Positions 6,295-6,682 of a DNA stretch of 6,682 bases are shown piece by piece. A program made the position numbers and the translations under genes. Location of the stretch: NCBI GenBank assembly GCA_025359585.1, contig JANYFX010000330.1:1-6682 (forward strand). The letters run 5' to 3'. The DNA comes from Rhizobacter sp. GTDB lineage: Bacteria > Pseudomonadota > Gammaproteobacteria > Burkholderiales > Burkholderiaceae_C. Below the pieces are notes generated by a model. It searched no databases. It saw nothing but the letters and a program-made list of their open reading frames with translations, and was not told the DNA's origin. Positions within the stretch are counted from its first letter, which is position 1. The number at the start of each line of letters is the position of its first letter.

Positions 6295-6682
6295 TGAGCC
6301 AACAGAACATTTTTGACGGCAAAATTCCCCTACCTGACACCACTCTGGCAACTCGCGAAAAGACGCTATTGGGGTTCGACGCGCGCTATCGGAAAATTCA
6401 CGACCAATTGCGCCTGCTGCTCAATCTCGGTGATCTTGCGACATGGAGCAAGAAGCATCATCGTCAGAAGATCGCGCTGTGTGATCTTGTGGCGGAGCAG
6501 TACCCACTGGTGATTTTTCATGGGGATGTCGGCACCGGTAAAACAGCGACGGCCGAATGCATTGCCAATCGTCTGGCGAAGGAATCGCGCACCGAAGACT
6601 CGCTGTTGTTCAAACTCAGCAATCGTGTGCGGGGCAGTGGCAAAGTCGGTGAAATGGGCACCTTGCTAACCCAGGCTTTTCA
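6294..6682 (+). CDS. cap6: TRIP13/Pch2-like AAA+ ATPase of type III CBASS (Cap6), N-terminal part
   Basis: The frame opens at ATG 6294, sharing one base with the HORMA stop (TAATG), and stays open for 129 codons to the right edge. AAGGA (6280-6284) lies nine bases upstream. The peptide begins MSQQNIFDG and has Walker A GDVGTGKT (77-84), then SNRVRGSGKVGEMG (109-122), which resembles the conserved pore-loop region of Pch2/TRIP13 remodelers. Walker B, sensors and the C-terminal lid are beyond the window. In known systems this hexameric ATPase pulls on the HORMA N-terminus, opens it and releases it from the CD-NTase, keeping signalling off without infection. The effector gene is expected next. 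The start is secure; integrity of the rest is unknown. Confidence 0.9.
   Translation, partial: MSQQNIFDGKIPLPDTTLATREKTLLGFDARYRKIHDQLRLLLNLGDLATWSKKHHRQKIALCDLVAEQYPLVIFHGDVGTGKTATAECIANRLAKESRTEDSLLFKLSNRVRGSGKVGEMGTLLTQAF

Noticed and set aside
1..6682. CRISPR array, tRNA or rRNA gene
   Set aside because: No regularly spaced repeats, cloverleaf-like segment or ribosomal RNA sequence was seen on either strand.

Overview
The window reads as an accessory (genomic-island) segment of a high-GC proteobacterium, most likely a beta- or gammaproteobacterium. This is inferred from GC-rich codon use, clear GGAG/AGGAGG ribosome sites, a short island-type RadC and an IS21-family end. No ribosomal, tRNA or core metabolic gene is present, so the host cannot be named more closely.

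Layout. Positions 1-143 are the outer end of an IS21-family insertion sequence, with the first 27 codons of its istA transposase on the minus strand. Positions 144-426 are GC-rich and hairpin-dense with no convincing gene, ending in an intrinsic terminator for the gene to its right. Positions 427-930 (minus) encode a short RadC/JAMM protein. Positions 931-1404 hold no convincing gene; the last ~85 bases are strikingly AT-rich and carry the likely promoter of the rightward operon.

From 1405 to the right edge everything is on the plus strand and tightly packed. First comes an AAA+ ATPase with a C-terminal helix-turn-helix (1405-2565), then a large cytoplasmic subtilisin-like S8 peptidase (2569-4785). 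Together they look like an IetAS-type anti-phage pair. After a 70-base gap come a CD-NTase (4856-5806), a bacterial HORMA protein (5803-6294, ATGA overlap) and the N-terminal part of a TRIP13/Pch2-like AAA+ ATPase (6294-edge, TAATG overlap). This is the regulatory core of a type III CBASS. Its cyclic-oligonucleotide-responsive effector is not in the window and is expected downstream.

How the genes work together. In type III CBASS the HORMA protein, in its peptide-bound closed state, activates the CD-NTase, the TRIP13-like ATPase reopens HORMA to keep the system off, and the second messenger triggers an effector that kills or arrests the infected cell. The ATPase/protease pair is probably a second defence system next to it. 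Because all five genes are co-oriented with one short gap, joint transcription, or even functional coupling of the protease to CBASS signalling, is an open possibility. The individual families are known. The less ordinary points are the tandem arrangement, the HTH tail on the first ATPase, the poorly defined start of the operon and the hairpin-rich non-coding stretch beside the IS end.
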